This document shows, piece by piece, positions 1-11,800 of a stretch of 64,000 nt of DNA; the first letter of the stretch is position 1; the number at the start of each line of letters is the position of its first letter. Source of the DNA: Argentina anserina (lineage: Eukaryota; Streptophyta; Magnoliopsida; Rosales; Rosaceae); the NCBI RefSeq assembly GCF_933775445.1, contig NC_065875.1, positions 26,473,555-26,537,554 of the forward strand, given 5' to 3'. Below the pieces are notes generated by a model. That model was not told the origin of the DNA. It saw only the letters and a list, made by a program, of their open reading frames with translations, and did not search any database. Position numbers and translations under genes: made by a program.

Positions 1-185
1 GCATTACATATCTCAACTCAAATGGAGTCATTTTCGCGTGCTGCACCAATCACGACTTGAAATCAAAGAAAAAGCCTAGCAGGTTAGAAAGCACCATCTC
101 CTGACTTGAAAAGCTGAAGAAATCTTGTGAGTTGTGAGGTAGTTATTGCATATTGAAACAACCCAGTATGTTTTTAAGGGAAAAT

Positions 186-319
186 TCTAGTATACATCAA
201 TGTATGCTATACATCCCACATCCGACGGTTGATATTGTTTTATGAGTGGAGTTAAAAAAATAATATATGTTATCAACCGTTGAATGTGAGATGTATAACA
301 TACATTGATGTATACTAGA
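186..319. mobile_element. Foldback MITE, 134 bp
   Basis: The two halves are inverted copies of each other for about 50 bp, both beginning TCTAGTATACATCAATGTAT when read inward, with a short AT-rich loop around 240-270. The arms differ at only a few positions. A structure this short with no coding capacity fits a miniature inverted-repeat transposable element. No target-site duplication is clear, so the superfamily is not assigned. Confidence 0.75.
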
Positions 320-402
320 TTAACCCGTTTTTAAGTACTAGAAAGGTTTCATTTTGTTCATTCATGTAGAAAAGAATCATTACAGTTTATTACAATCCTT
401 CT

Positions 403-544
403 GTACAAAGCTTCTTTCAAAAAAGCAGAAGCTGTCATACAGTTATTAGCTCTTAAAAAAGTACAAAGCTTCTTTCAAAAAAGCAGAAGCTGTCATACAG
501 TTATTAGCTCTTAAAAAAGCATACAGTTATTAGCTCTTAAAAAA
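403..544. repeat. 58-bp tandem repeat, about 2.4 copies
   Basis: Positions 403-460 and 461-518 are identical 58-bp units starting GTACAAAGCTTC. A third partial unit (519-544) repeats only the last part. The block lies just past the stop codon of the U-box gene, probably in or near its 3' UTR. Confidence 0.9.
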
Positions 545-651
545 AACCGAGCCAATAATGAATCAAACACACTATATGCATATCTACAATGACCTGAATT
601 TACAGGCCTGCAAAGAATCAATGTGTCAAGTACACCCATAAAAATGTTGGG

Positions 652-2697
652 CTACCTAACGTGAACAAAGCGCTCCTGTGGAAGAACCCGGTTGACTGGA
701 CCAGAAGATCTTGTTTCCTGAAATTCATGGAGGGCCTTGATCAGAGCACTGGCCCTTTTGCTTGCTCTAGATGTGCCTTCACTAAGTTGGGAATACAAAC
801 ATCCCATAAGAGAAGGGCTCTTAACTAGAAGAGCAACCACATTGTGGCCACCATTTGCAGTAAGCGCAAGCAACAAAGACACGCAGAACTCCTTTGCAGC
901 CCTTGAAGTCGAAGAATTCAGAATCCCCACAATCAAATCCAGTGCCTTGCAACGCGAAATTGCAACAGCTCCCTCGGGTTTCTCAGCCAGAGTTGCGAGA
1001 ATCGCTAGTGAATCTGTCACTAGAACTTCACTGTCGAAAGATGCTAGTATCTCAAACAGCAAAGGAACCACCCCAGCTGCTAGCACCCTTCTATGATTTG
1101 CAGGGTGTGTGAGCAGCCCGAAAATAGCAACCAATGCATTCTTCTTGCCACGGTCAGAACCGTTCCTGATCAGCTCCCTCAATGCCGGTATGGCCCTCGG
1201 GTTTTCTCCGATCAATATCCGGTACTCCTCAACCGAAGCAAGATAAAACAACGTCCCAGCAGCATGCTGGCAAGCCTCTACTTTGAGACCCTCCTTCAAA
1301 ACACCCACAACCAAATCCACACCCCCACTTTCGACAATCGCAGCTTTCCCTTTCGAATGCTTCGACAGATTCAACAACCCTGCAACTGCATTCTCTTGAC
1401 TCTCCATATCTTCCAACAGCTTCAACAAATGCGGCACCACACCAGCTTCCACCAAACAAGACCTATTAAAAATGCTCGTTTTCGAAACAAGCCGAATCTC
1501 ATAAGCAGCCTTGTTCCTCTCTCCCACTGTCCCACCAGCAGCTCTCTCACTGAGAAATCCCGCCGCCATTTTCATCGCCTCCTCAGCTCCCAAGCTGCCT
1601 GCAACTATAGTCCTCCCAATGTCGCGACTCCGACGACGACCGGAATCACCAAATGATATCCCATTCTCAGAGCAGTACTGCTGTATCAACCTCTTCAGAG
1701 CCAAATTAGGCACCACCCCCATGCTCTTCAGCCTCTCCCCTGTTTTCGGACAAATGGGCTTCCCAGCTCTGAACCACTTCATAATGGAGCTCCGATCGTA
1801 GGTATGACCCGTCCCCACCGTCACCGGATCCGTCATTATCTCCAGCGATATCGGGCACCGGAAATCCTCCACATTCAAAAAACTCACAACCGCGCTGCTG
1901 CTTTTGGACTCGGGTCGCAATCCGGGTAACCCGTCCACAGTCTCGAACATCACACACCGGCAATAGCACAGCAACCCGGTCAGGCTGCTCAGCATTCTCA
2001 CCTCTCTCTTTCCCTCTCTAACATTCTCAAACCCTATTTCAGATTCCAGAAATCTCACCTCCTTCTCGCACCTGCTCCATCTTCTATAGCCAACGTGATC
2101 CAGCACCCGCTTCAGCTCACTCCTATCCGGGTCGACCCGCTTCTCGAACCCGACCAAAACGCTCTTAATAACCTCCACCGCTCGTTTGTCGTCCCGGTCC
2201 ACTTCAAACCTGAAACTCCTTGTTTGTCTCATCACCAATCCGACCTGCTCCTTCGCCTCATCCGCCACGTGGATGTTATCCAGAGGCAGGACATCGAGAG
2301 CCGTCGATATGGCCCGAATCAAGACCCGGAACTGATCCGCGACCCGCTCCGAGTTCATCAGCATCCATACCCTGGCGTCGTCCCGGGTACAGTCCTCCAG
2401 CAAGTACTGGAACTTCTGGAGAGCCAAATGGAGCTCCGAGAAGCTCAAAATGGTCGAGTCCGGAAGACCCGACGACCCGTCCCGGATTTCTTCGAGGAAA
2501 ACCCGAACCACTCCGATCTGGCGGATCGCTTCCAGTGCGTTGCGCTTGTTGCTGGCATTGAATTTCGATTTGTAGGAGCAGATGTTGTGGCTGAGAGCGA
2601 TGAGTGAGATCAGAAGCGTCTCCGGAGCTATGTTCTCGCAGGGATGAACCGCCGGGTAGGTTAGGATCCGACGACCCGAATTTAATCTCTGGATCAT
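652..2697 (-). CDS. U-box/ARM-repeat E3 ubiquitin ligase, PUB18/PUB19-like
   Basis: Single-exon gene for 681 residues, a plant U-box (PUB) ubiquitin ligase. Residues 1-250 form a helical UND-type N-terminal region. The U-box spans about 278-345, opening FRCPISLEIMTDPV and containing GHTYDRSSI and CPKTGERL, the E2-binding surface. Residues about 390-665 are armadillo repeats, visible as recurring GVVPLL / AVAGLLNLS / ALVAIFGLL helices, which normally bind substrate. Length and layout match Arabidopsis PUB18/PUB19 (about 690 residues), cytosolic or nuclear ligases tied to ABA and drought responses. The paralogue is inferred. The promoter on its right carries two CACGTG boxes and one CACGTA box, consistent with ABA regulation. 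A TATA box lies 74 bp before the ATG. Confidence 0.93.
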   Translation of the reverse strand: MIQRLNSGRRILTYPAVHPCENIAPETLLISLIALSHNICSYKSKFNASNKRNALEAIRQIGVVRVFLEEIRDGSSGLPDSTILSFSELHLALQKFQYLLEDCTRDDARVWMLMNSERVADQFRVLIRAISTALDVLPLDNIHVADEAKEQVGLVMRQTRSFRFEVDRDDKRAVEVIKSVLVGFEKRVDPDRSELKRVLDHVGYRRWSRCEKEVRFLESEIGFENVREGKREVRMLSSLTGLLCYCRCVMFETVDGLPGLRPESKSSSAVVSFLNVEDFRCPISLEIMTDPVTVGTGHTYDRSSIMKWFRAGKPICPKTGERLKSMGVVPNLALKRLIQQYCSENGISFGDSGRRRSRDIGRTIVAGSLGAEEAMKMAAGFLSERAAGGTVGERNKAAYEIRLVSKTSIFNRSCLVEAGVVPHLLKLLEDMESQENAVAGLLNLSKHSKGKAAIVESGGVDLVVGVLKEGLKVEACQHAAGTLFYLASVEEYRILIGENPRAIPALRELIRNGSDRGKKNALVAIFGLLTHPANHRRVLAAGVVPLLFEILASFDSEVLVTDSLAILATLAEKPEGAVAISRCKALDLIVGILNSSTSRAAKEFCVSLLLALTANGGHNVVALLVKSPSLMGCLYSQLSEGTSRASKRASALIKALHEFQETRSSGPVNRVLPQERFVHVR

Positions 2698-2770
2698 TTG
2701 AAAGATTTGGATGAAGGAAAAAGTTTGGTTTGTTCGTTTGTGTTAATAGATTTCGTCTCCCAGCTGAATG

Positions 2771-2982
2771 TATATATAGGCGATTAAGTCGGGGACACGT
2801 GGTGGAGATACGTTGGGACAGATGGGGAGTTACTATTGGGTCATGGAGGGTGTGCGGGATATAAGGTATGGACGTAAGGGTTTTGCTAATGAGGGAGGGA
2901 CACGTGGTGGAAGGAACACGAGGGCATGGGAAATGCGGCTTTCGTAGGTTTGAAGAATAGGGCAATGAGGGGGAGACACGTA
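2771..2982 (-). promoter_or_regulatory. U-box gene promoter: TATA box plus three ACGT-core boxes
   Basis: TATATATA at 2771-2778 lies 74 bp upstream of the ATG at 2697. Perfect G-boxes CACGTG lie at 2796-2801 and 2901-2906, both in the context GACACGTGG, which is the ABA-response element core. A CACGTA variant lies at 2977-2982. bZIP (ABF/AREB) or bHLH binding is inferred from these motifs. Confidence 0.6.
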
Positions 2983-3399
2983 GCGCTGGGATTATGGGCT
3001 GGGCTCGTGCCGGTAAGAAGTAGGAAGTGTGGAGGTAGCCGACACTGAACGTGGAATTATTAGAGGAAAGTCGTGGGAATTTAATTATTTTTGAGCAATT
3101 ATTATTTAATTTTGTTTTTGAAAGTCAAATTATTCATGAGATTTGAATGAAGTATTATTTTCGTTGTTCTATTAGATTATGTAGAAGGAAGGTTACACGA
3201 GCATCAACGTATCCTTCCTTTGAGGTCAATGCTTATGAAGTAATGGAGAATAATAATGTACCAATGTGTGACTTAGACTAAATAATGGAATTCAACCATT
3301 TCGCAACATTGTACTCGAACAACCATCTTCAAAGTCATTCAATGATCCGAAAATATTCGATAGGCTTGAGCAGTTAAGTGTGATTGACATCAGATCAAT
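2983..3399. other. Intergenic, nothing recognised
   Basis: AT-rich sequence between the U-box promoter and the dispersed repeat. No open frame or repeat structure supports a feature here. Confidence 0.5.
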
Positions 3400-4504
3400 G
3401 AGTAAAATATTCATAAGTTTTTTTATATTTTCTCGAAAGTTTTTATTTTTTGATATATATCTATCTGTTACATATTAATTATTATTTAATATCAATTTTT
3501 GAAAATTTCCAAAATTTCTTGATGTTTTCATAATATCGCCACATGTCAAGTTAATTTCAAATAATGTAAAAAAATTAGTGGTTAGGAGAATCGAACCTTC
3601 GATACATCTTTTTATAAGCACAAAGTTATAGTCAACTATATTTTACCAACTTATTGTTATATATAGCTCTTTTATTATATATTGCTTATCATGTCTCAAC
3701 ATTCACCTAAAATTGAAATAAAACGAACTAGTTGTTAAGAGAAATCAAACCCTTTTGGTCTAACAGGAAACAATGATGGACCTTACTCTTATGTGGAAAA
3801 TTCAACATGTTTTATCCACCATATTTATTCTTTAATGAGATGCAATTAAGTAAAAACATGTGAACATAATATGATGCACAATCTTCCCAACGCTATGATT
3901 ATGGTCAAAGTCGATAAACGCTTGATCCGAATGGGAACTACTAGTACAGTAGTACCACAACCCACAGTCAATCACCCACGACCTTTATGGTTGACATATA
4001 AGTCAGTATATGTAAAATTATAAATGGACAATATCATTTAATGAATATTATTCACAATATACTCAGGGTTTTACTCAAGGACATAATGAATATAGTGAAA
4101 ATTTTGCACCTCATAGATCATTTATGTAGTTATAAACCACTCATGAAATTTCATATTTAATGTATCATACGTAAATAAGGCGTGATGACCTAGTCTCATT
4201 TTGGGTGTATATATATACATATATATATATATATATTAAGTAGATTTTTAATAATGTTAGATGATTATTTCACCTTAAATTACTATAACTCACTATAAAC
4301 TAATAGTTATATAATAATTTCTTATGACATATAGTAGATAACGATCGAAAAAACATTTCTCAAAGTTTCATTCATAACTTCCATGTTTTTATATAAATTA
4401 TTAATTTACTTAATTATTTTTTAAATAAAAAATTTTCCAAAATTTCCATCGAAAATTTTAATTTTCAGATCCTCGATATTTCTATTATCGCCGAAATTTT
4501 AGTC
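3400..4504. repeat. 1.1-kb dispersed AT-rich repeat, copy 1 (probable non-autonomous DNA element)
   Basis: This stretch aligns along its whole length, in the same orientation, with 53118-54206. Shared landmarks in order include a TTCATAATATCGCCAC block, CTAAGTTATAGTCAACTATA-like text, ATGTCTCAACATTCAC, and the right end CGAAATTTTAGTC. The extreme ends are weakly inverted (GAGTAAAATAT on the left, GGACTAAAATTTC read inward from the right), suggesting terminal inverted repeats. It has no coding capacity. No convincing target-site duplication was found. Confidence 0.7.
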
Positions 4505-4697
4505 CTTACATCACATAGTATGATATATTTTCCGGTAGGGATATAAACGTCAAACTAATTCACCACTTTATTCTTTAACAATAACATCATTTCGTTGACC
4601 GAGATTTGTGTAGAAAATTGAGTAGTTAGTTATGCATTAGTTGATGGCGCGTGATATAATAATTGAAATCTACATGTACTCCTATTATTATTTCGAA

Positions 4698-5786
4698 GGG
4701 CTAACATCTGTTTAGTCCATATATTATAGAGTTTTGATCTGTTTAGTCTATGTTATTCTAAATTAATTGAAAGATCCTTAAAGTTACGATTGTTAATCCA
4801 AAGAGTCAATTCCATCAACATCTCTATTAGTGTGATGATGTGTAGCTATAAATTCTCCAACTGACTAAAACACCCATGTTCGTTACTTGATTTTTCTACC
4901 TTTCTTTCTTTTCTTGAAATTTATTCAATTTTCTTCTAATTCTACTTTCTTCAACTACCCTCAACCATAGCTCATCTACAAGCTGAACCCAGGTTACCCA
5001 ACTATCTTAAACTAGACGCAAACCTTCGGTCCCAAATTCCCAATACTCCTTCCCACAATCATAAAACTCAAACTCTAACCAGATGCAAGATCCCAATCAA
5101 TTTGAACATAGATCCACATAGCTTACTGGCGAGGCCTCTCAACTGGGCAACCACCATAGCGTAGCGAAAGCAACACCGTCCTTGGCTCTCTCATGTTCTT
5201 CACGACAGCAACAACATCATTTCAGAACCCACAAAATCTAATCTTTACCAAATTTCAATCATTTTGCTGACGCAAAAGCGCTTCTTTGGAAGCACTTTGG
5301 ATCATAAAATTCCAAGCTTTGGTGGGTTTAATTAGATTTGGAGACTTTCAAATGCTCTGCTTCTGTTGCCGGCTGGATTTGGGTTTGTTCGGAACATGCT
5401 GACGGCGAGTGGGGGAGGGTCGAAGAATATTGGTGGGGTATCTCTGGATGTATCGGAGAATCTGTCGGAAGCTATTACTTTGCAGCTGCCACGATGAATG
5501 AGGTGGCGATTGTAGTGGCGATTTCTTGGTTATCGGTGAAGGGCTTGCAGTATTTGATTGATTATGGTCGTAGTTCATACTACTGCTAGACTGAGCTAAT
5601 ATTGAACAAGGGTTTTTTTGGTCAGTTGGAGAGCTCATAACTGCCGCATCATCATACTAACTGAGATATTAACGGAATTGACTTTTCGGATTAACAATGG
5701 TAACTTTAAGGATATTAATCTCAAAATTGAAATATCAGGACTAAACAGACAACGCCATAGTATATGGACTATACAACTGTTAGCTC
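4698..5786. mobile_element. Mutator-like element with about 190-bp terminal inverted repeats (possible Pack-MULE)
   Basis: The left end (about 4698-4885) and the right end (about 5600-5786) are inverted copies. Read inward they share GCTAACA, TAGTCCATATA, TCCTTAAAGTTAC, TTGTTAATCC, AGTCAATTCC, GATGATG and ending AACTGAC. Flanking 9-bp duplications are TATTTCGAA (4689-4697) and TATTTCAGA (5787-5795), 7 of 9 identical, the length typical of Mutator elements. The 0.7-kb interior has no transposase. It is less AT-rich than its surroundings and carries overlapping short open frames on both strands around 5338-5638, so it may be a captured gene fragment. I could not identify a parent gene. Confidence 0.82.
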
Positions 5787-5795
5787 TATTTCAGA

Positions 5796-7078
5796 ACATT
5801 CTCTCATCGACGGACCAGCAAAGTCACCCCTATTAAGAATATTGAATCTTCCAAACAATAAGGTAAAAAGAATACCGGGTCTTTGGTTTGGCCTGCTCAC
5901 TTTAGATGGGCTTATAGTTACGCCTCACTCTACAATAAGTGGGCTCGAAGTCAGTTATGGTTGACCCTGAAGGGATTAGATGAGCCTCTTGTATGATGCT
6001 AGGCCCAAATTGAGAAAAGCCGGTTTTATATGAAGAAATAAGATTCTGAGAATGGCATATTTGACCATGTGTGGCAAGTAGGAAATCAGACTGATTGGCA
6101 TCTTCTTCATTTCTTGTTCCTAGCAGCCTCCCAAGTTCAACAGCATTTGGCACAAAGTGATCTTGTTCCTACCCATCACAGTATGTAACAGCCTGGCTTA
6201 GATTTGCAGGAATATTAATCAATTATAGCATCACATCAATCAAACCTGAAATTTTTGTCGAATAAATTGTGACTTCCCCAGACCACAACTTGTTGGCCCT
6301 TTTATATATGTCACAACATGTTAACCATCCTAACATGCACCATTGCAGCTATCTCAGCCAGCTACAACACTTCTGGCAAATCTGATCAGTTGCCAATGGA
6401 TTCTGGTCTCATTGTACTTTGGCAAAGCTCGAATTCGTGTACATTCATCCACAAATTACACGTATTAGATGAACTAGAATTAATTTTGAGCTTGCGGTAA
6501 CCAATTTTTTTGCGTTTTTCATTAGTTTGTTATACATTGTAAACATTTTCTAACAACATAAGTTTCAGGAGTGAAAAGATTGTCACATATTATATCGTGC
6601 TCTTTGAGCAAAGTGATTGTCACATATTGTATCGTACAAGTAGCGTGTAGGGTTTTAGCTTTAGAGTGGTTAATTGAACTAAAATTCCTTCTGGTTTCAA
6701 GGACCACAGCTAGAATCGATTCAATCGAATGGTGCACTGATCAAAATGATATTCTGATAGGAAACTAAACCATCAACATTTAAGTAAAACAGTGTCCAAA
6801 TCATGCATAACCTGGACTTTTCTGCATCCCTCAAAGTTGAGCCAAACCTCTCAAAATCTCTCTGCATGATGAGCTTACTATCTTGAGCCTTGCAAAATTT
6901 AAAACTCTTAATAAAAGAGGTTTTTGATAGGGAATATATAGAGCCAGCCAGCTAATATACAACTAAGCAAGATTATGAATAATGATTATGAAGTATGAAC
7001 CTCCCCAAAATCTCACAATAAATACCAACAACTTGAAGCATTTTTTTTTTATCTCAGCCATATTCTAATACATTTATC
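5796..7078. other. Intergenic, upstream of XTH
   Basis: No recognised gene. A minus-strand open frame at 5902-6153 (83 codons) resembles no family I know and is not supported by flanking exons. The last part is the XTH promoter, with TATATA at 6935-6940 on the + strand. Confidence 0.5.
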
Positions 7079-8322
7079 ATGGCATTTCTGCAAGCAAAAT
7101 CAGTCTTTTTGTGTCTTCTGGTTTCATGTATGAGTTCGGTTTCGGCCTCTACACGCAACAGACGATACACAAGTCCAAGCGTGCCGAAGCTTACTGATGT
7201 TTTTCCTCATGTCTCGATTAGTAATGTGTTTTCGAAAGCTTTTGGAGGGTCGAATGTTCAGGTGACTGGTAATGGATCCATGGCCACTCTTGTTCTTGAC
7301 AAAACCTCAGGTGAATTTACTTAATAGAAGTCATAGAACACTGATGACTGTAACTCATAGAGTTTCTAAATAAGTTCACATATAATCTTCAGTTCTTTGT
7401 TTTGGTTCAATTTGCAGGTTCTGGTTTGGCATCAGTAAACAAATATCACTATGGATTCTTCAGTGCTGCTATCAAGCTGCCTCCTGGAGACTCTTCTGGA
7501 GTTGTGGTAGCTTTCTATGTAAGTATATTATGCATATCGTTATACTATTTTCGATTATTGTATATGCATGCCTAATTTAAATTACGTAGGGGTCTCATTC
7601 ACTGAAATCATTTTGATAATTAATGCATGTTTTTTCTTTGTTTTCAGTTATCTAATGCAGATGTCTTCCCCCACAATCATGATGAAATAGACATAGAGCT
7701 ATTAGGCCATGACAAAAGAAATGAATGGGTCATTCAAACAAATGTGTACGCAAATGGGAGTGTCAGCACAGGAAGAGAGGAGAAATTTTACCTATGGTTT
7801 GATCCAACAACACAGCACCATCAGTACACCATCATCTGGAACAACCATCACACAGTGTAAGAAAAAAAATTGAAATACATCATGTATCAGTTGGACTAAT
7901 CAGAATTACTGAATTGTAAAAGTTCTGAAAATTTCAGGTTTCTAGTGGACAACATACCAGTGAGAGAGTTTGAGCATAAGAGCACATTCTACCCATCAAA
8001 ACCGATGTCAGTTTACGCAACAATATGGGATGGATCAGAGTGGGCAACACATGGAGGAAAGTACCCAGTTAACTACAAGAATGCACCATTTACAGTTTCA
8101 TTTGCAGAAATGGAGATAAGTGGTTGCATATCCAATCCCAGTGCTTCTGCTCCTTCATGTTCTAAGACCCCTTCAAGTTTGGACCCAGTTGAAGGACCAG
8201 AGTTTGTGAAGTTGAGTAACCAACAAGCCGGTGCTATGGATTGGGCAAGAAGGAAGCTAATGTTTTACTCTTATTGTAAAGATACATCTAGGTTTAAGGT
8301 TATGCCTCCAGAGTGCAGATAG
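7079..8322 (+). CDS. Xyloglucan endotransglucosylase/hydrolase (XTH, GH16), four exons
   Basis: Exons 7079-7310, 7418-7518, 7648-7856 and 7938-8322 join in frame to 308 residues with GT-AG introns. XTHs act in the cell wall, cutting xyloglucan chains and religating them or hydrolysing them. A hydrophobic signal peptide covers about residues 1-23 ([15 protein letters not shown]). The GH16 active-site motif [10 protein letters not shown] starts at 122, with E124 the expected nucleophile and E128 the acid/base. The acceptor-binding region includes [14 protein letters not shown] and [15 protein letters not shown]. The C-terminal XTH domain is marked by [11 protein letters not shown] and PPEC. Most XTHs read DEIDFEFLG, so Ile and Leu replace two Phe. 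It resembles group III XTHs of the XTH27-30 branch, but I do not assign a number. The gene runs tail-to-tail with the ALDH gene. Confidence 0.93.
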
Positions 8323-8876
8323 TTCTGCAACCTCATTATATGTATAAGCTCATCTAGAACAAAATTAATTCAAACATCCACATACAATTTCATACTCAAA
8401 CATTCAACATGTTCATCTGGTAGCTTAGGAATCATGTTCATCTGCACTTGATGTTCATTTGGGCCCATATCAGAGGTTGGGGAAACATAATGAGATTGCA
8501 GTGGGCCAGTAGATAGCCCAGAAGATTCACTTTTTTCATCATCCTCAGATCTGCCATGTTCCCCTTTGTGTTAATAACTTTATTACAACTCTCATTAAGG
8601 TCTCATCCATCAAATCCAAGTAATAGCAGTTATTAGCCTGTTAAATCATGTACCTAATATTGACATTTATGCATCAGCACAGAGAATCATTAGGTTAAAT
8701 CATAAATAAATGGACCAAATCACAGGACTAATCCACCACAACATTGATTGGACATTAATAAATTGAGCTAGTTCATTACAGAGGAGCAATATTGCCATCA
8801 TCATCACCATAAAAAATCAAGCCTCGGTTCTCTACTTGTCTATTTATTTTTGACAATTTGGAAAGCTTTTCGGGGA
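8323..8876. other. Convergent 3' intergenic region
   Basis: Separates the stops of the convergent XTH (+) and ALDH (-) genes. It must contain both 3' UTRs. No open frame or repeat stands out. Confidence 0.5.
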
Positions 8877-11800
8877 TTATAGCCATGCCGGATTTTTGAG
8901 GGGTGTGACCACAGCCTTGACTTGCAAGTAATTCTTAAGGCCGTATATACCCTTTTCTCTACCATTTCCACTCATCTTGTACCCTCCAAAAGGAATCGAA
9001 GCATCAAACACATCAAAGCAGTTGATCCATACGCTACCTACTCGCAATGCACGCGTCAATGTGTTTGCAGTGTCTATGTTCTGTGTGAATACCCCTGCAG
9101 CAAGGCCATAGCGAGAATTGTTTGCCCTCTTTATCACCTCATCAAGTTCCCTGCAATGAGCCATAATGTTAGTTGTAGTATTGATGTTCAACTACGGAGA
9201 GAAGATCCCAAATAATTATTGCTTACTTGTATTTCAAGACGGTCTGCACTGGGCCAAAGATCTCATCCTTTGCTATCTGCATGTCATCCTAATCCAAGAG
9301 AAAATTATGTTTAGATCAACCATATCCAAAGCTAAAATTCTTGGTGAATATGATTATGAGGTGCAGTGTAAATTGTACCTTCACATTTGAGAATACAGTG
9401 GGCTTAATATAGTAACCTTTTGAGCCAAATTGTTCTCCTCCTGTTTCCAGTGTCGCTCCACCTTTAATACCATAATCTATGTACTTCAGGATCTTCTCAA
9501 ATTGGTCTGAATCAATCTGATTAACATGATACGACTCAAATCAGTATATCATAAATGTCTTTTGATGCGACACATGTTGATTCACAAGAAAACGTGTATG
9601 TTTTAGTTCAAAGCTTATACACATAGATTGAGCAACAGAACAGTTGCCTGATAGCCACAAATTTACCTGAGGACCTTGCTCAATGCCCCCCTTAAATGGA
9701 TCACCCACTACGCGATTCGCGGCACGCGCCTTTGCTTTCTCTACAAACTCATCATATACACGTTCATGTACAAAAGTTCGAGAACCAGCACAGCAGCATT
9801 GACCCTACAAACAGAGATGTTATATGAATCATATGATTTTTCATTCTTTCACATATGAACATATGCATTTCAATCTTCCGGAGAACTAACTACAATGCTT
9901 GGACATACCTGATTGAAAAATAGAGCAAAATGTGCCAACTCAACGGCCTTGTCTACATCAGCATCCTCACATACAATAAATGGAGATTTCCCACCAAGCT
10001 CCAGAGTTACTGTTTTAAGATTGCTTTTAGCTGCCAGTTCAAGTACAATTTTACCAGTATCAGTTGATCCAGTAAAAGCGACCTGCAAACAAACCACCAA
10101 TACACTTAGCGGAGGAAGCAGGAGCTAGTTGTTCTTCTATAATTTGATGACACACTGATTCAAACATCTAATTCATAATATGTAAGTTGATTCGGTCCAG
10201 ACTAAAAGATGAGACTCCAAATAAGATATGATTTATATAAACCATTCAGTCCTTGTTTTCTGCCATTTTTTACTGCCTGCTAAAGCTCAAGGATCCCCAA
10301 ACATTCTTAACGCTGGTAACTAGAACCAACCTTGTTGTCTGAGAATAATATATACTTGATTAAAAAAGAACCTCAACATAATCAACTATGATCAGTTCAT
10401 TACTTTAAAGTGATCAATTTTTGCCTCATCAATCTCAAACACCCTCAAACAACATAGTTCTTAAGTATTAACTTATAACCATGACTCATGAGTTTAGAGA
10501 GGTTGTTACGCCTGAGAAACAAGATATAATTGCAGATAACAAATAACTGCAAAATTCATGATTACTTATTGTCGGTTCATAATTCACCTTATCAATGTCC
10601 ATATGACTAGCAATTGCGGCACCTGCAGTTGGACCAAAACCAGAAACTATATTCAGAGCACCTGCAGGCAGTCCAGCCTGTAACAAGTAAAAGTGAAGTT
10701 ATTCAACATGAACCTAGTAAATGAAACCCACATTGATACATAATCAGTAGTAAACGATGATCTAATTGTAAAGGTTGAGACAAGAAAAGTTTGATTCATT
10801 AATGAGTACCTCATGCAGCAGATGTGCTGCATAGAGAGCAGACAATGGTGTTTGCTCTGCTGTTTTCAGAACCAGAGTGTTACCACATGCTAGAGCAGGT
10901 GCAACCTTCCAAGCAAACATGAGAAGAGGGAAGTTCCATGGAATAATCTGACCAGCAACACCGATAGGTTCATGCAAGGTTTGGACATGATATGGTCCAT
11001 CAGCTGGAATGGTGAGACCATGAATCTTATCCGCATAACCTGAGGGACATCTAACAGATTAGATCATAACTTAAGGTAAAAAAAAGCATAACATGCAGTT
11101 GGTTGTAGAAGATAGCCGTACCAGCATAGTAACGAAAGAAACGTGCGAGCATTGGTACTTCAATTTTAGCACTTTGCTCAAATGGCTTCCCATTATCCCA
11201 AGTCTCAAGTGCTGCTATTTCGTCATTATGTTTCTCAATCAAATCAGCAAAGCGGAAAAGGACCCTAGATCTTTCCTGTGGAGAGGGTGATTTGCAAGGA
11301 AAAATTAGGTAAAGCACTGGAATGGAAACCTGTCACATTCCATACTAGCACAAATCCGATAGTAAGTAAAACAAGGGGATTTGTTACATAAGCTGTCATC
11401 TTTGGCCATGGTCCTTCATCAAATGCTTTTCTAGCAGCAGCAACTGCACGATTTACATCTTCAGCGTCGCCTTCAGCAACATGAGCAATCACATCCCCAG
11501 TCCGAGGGTCCAGTGTGGGAAATGTTTTTCCTGATACCAGACCAGGCATCACAAGTTCAGAATCAGAACTAAAACCAGATTGAATTTAAACAACACATAT
11601 CTCAAAGCATCTAAATTGCTTACAAGGCAGATTACAGGAGCAACTATGTTCCCATTAATGAATAAGAAAAACTCACCTGATGCTGCATCGACAAACTGCC
11701 CATTGATCAAGAGCTTAGTGTGCTCTACTTTAACAGGAGGAGTGATTGGGTCCTCAACGGCAGCAGCAGCAGTACTATATTTACCAATTCCTCTACTCAC

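Larger units (their letters stand above)
1..651. other. Intergenic edge, no gene seen
   Basis: No convincing coding region. The stretch lies downstream of the U-box gene and carries a small foldback element (186-319) and a 58-bp tandem repeat (403-544), listed separately. The rest is AT-rich and unremarkable. Confidence 0.6.

Noticed and set aside
4200..4240. AT dinucleotide runs (also near 28120, 30385 and 53890)
   Set aside because: Ordinary microsatellites, common in plant spacers and introns; not informative by themselves.
5902..6153. 83-codon minus-strand frame upstream of XTH
   Set aside because: No family resemblance, no flanking exons, and a length expected by chance.
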